Shown here in pieces: positions 5,089-5,405 of a stretch of 5,405 nucleotides of DNA. The DNA is from a bacterium. Its GTDB lineage: Bacteria; Desulfobacterota; UBA8473. The stretch spans positions 2,669 through 8,073 of the forward strand of contig WOUX01000173.1 in assembly GCA_009773075.1 (NCBI GenBank). The letters are read 5' to 3'. The notes below the pieces were generated by a model. The model had not been told where the DNA came from, ran no database searches, and worked only from the letters and a program-made list of their open reading frames with translations. The position numbers and the translations under genes were made by a program. Within the stretch, counting starts at the first letter, position 1, and each line of letters begins with the position of its first letter.

Positions 5089-5405
5089 TTTTCAAGAGAG
5101 AAAACCACTTTCAGAGCTTGATCGATCATATGCATATCTCTTTGTTCCAATCTGCCCCTCACACGAGACAATCTCAACCGATAGTCAATCGGACGGGTTT
5201 GCAGACAGTCGGCCACAGACTTCTTGTCCAGACCGTTTATCGCAGATGGAATCAGGGTCACATTGGTCTTGATTCTTGCCTTTTTCTCACTCCATTCTGT
5301 AATCGGCACAACCTGGATAACAGGGACGCGCGCATTGTAAACATCGTTTGTCACAATCACGCATGGTCGCACTTTACCTGTCTCAGACCCCTGTACAGGA
5401 TCCAG
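5085..5405 (-). CDS. PemK/MazF-family toxin (mRNA interferase), 5' end outside the window
   Basis: The frame is open through the right edge, giving 106 visible residues. It begins LDPVQGSETGKVRPCVIVTN, the near-N-terminal block of MazF/PemK proteins. A GTG at 5372 is internal to this block, so it is not the real start; about 12 residues are probably missing. In B. subtilis MazF, Arg25 and Thr48 are the catalytic residues. Here Arg13 (VRP) and Thr36 (VVPIT) of the visible part have the same 23-residue spacing, so the active site looks intact. The C-terminal half carries GLDKKSVADCLQTRPID, RGRLEQRDM and IDQALKVVF, all typical of the family. These toxins are ribonucleases that cleave mRNA at short sequence motifs and are neutralised by a small antitoxin, normally encoded just upstream and so expected beyond the edge. 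The stop TGA overlaps the ATG of the transferase gene. Confidence 0.93.
   Translation of the reverse strand: MDPVQGSETGKVRPCVIVTNDVYNARVPVIQVVPITEWSEKKARIKTNVTLIPSAINGLDKKSVADCLQTRPIDYRLRLSRVRGRLEQRDMHMIDQALKVVFSLEK

Noticed and set aside
5085..5372. Toxin starting at GTG 5372
   Set aside because: The frame continues upstream with LDPVQGSETGK, a conserved part of MazF/PemK proteins, so the GTG encodes an internal valine and the gene is cut by the window edge.

Overview
The window is a stretch of a surface-polysaccharide (capsule/O-antigen/EPS) locus from a Gram-negative bacterium. Every gene I can support lies on the minus strand, so the locus reads from right to left. An outer membrane is implied by a Wzi-type beta-barrel protein with a signal peptide and a C-terminal aromatic residue. 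Base composition is moderate, with AT-rich spacers. The gene style (large CapD/FlaA1-type dehydratase, Wzi family, short TTAGAC-like intergenic repeats) would fit a Desulfobacterota- or Nitrospirota-like lineage, but that is a weak inference and nothing here fixes the taxon.

Layout in transcription order. (1) Positions 5405-5085: a PemK/MazF-type mRNA interferase toxin whose first dozen or so residues lie outside the window. (2) Positions 5088-4538: a monotopic polyprenyl-phosphate sugar-1-phosphate transferase. It overlaps the toxin stop by ATGA and is broken in two by a frame disruption immediately before its catalytic Asp-Glu dyad. (3) Positions 4537-4287: a 251-nt non-coding leader with a plausible sigma70 promoter and small repeats. 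(4) Positions 4286-2361: an intact 641-residue membrane-anchored NDP-sugar 4,6-dehydratase whose last residues are encoded by an intergenic-type repeat. (5) Positions 2223-735: a Wzi-like capsule assembly outer membrane protein, also broken by a frame disruption. (6) Positions 706-302: an intact 134-residue membrane protein of unknown function with coiled-coil-like segments and a strong ribosome binding site. (7) Positions 149-1: the start of a secreted protein running off the left edge.

As a pathway, the transferase would load the first sugar phosphate onto undecaprenyl phosphate, the dehydratase would make a modified UDP-sugar, and the Wzi-like protein would hold polymer at the cell surface. 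Two of these three are interrupted here. The transferase is about 10 nt short at its break relative to the family. This argues for a real deletion rather than a one-base read error, although assembly error cannot be excluded.

I found no RNA gene, CRISPR array, intact insertion sequence or clearly new system. The points of most interest are the two breaks, the toxin-transferase overlap, the repeat-derived tail of the dehydratase and the conserved-looking small membrane protein.
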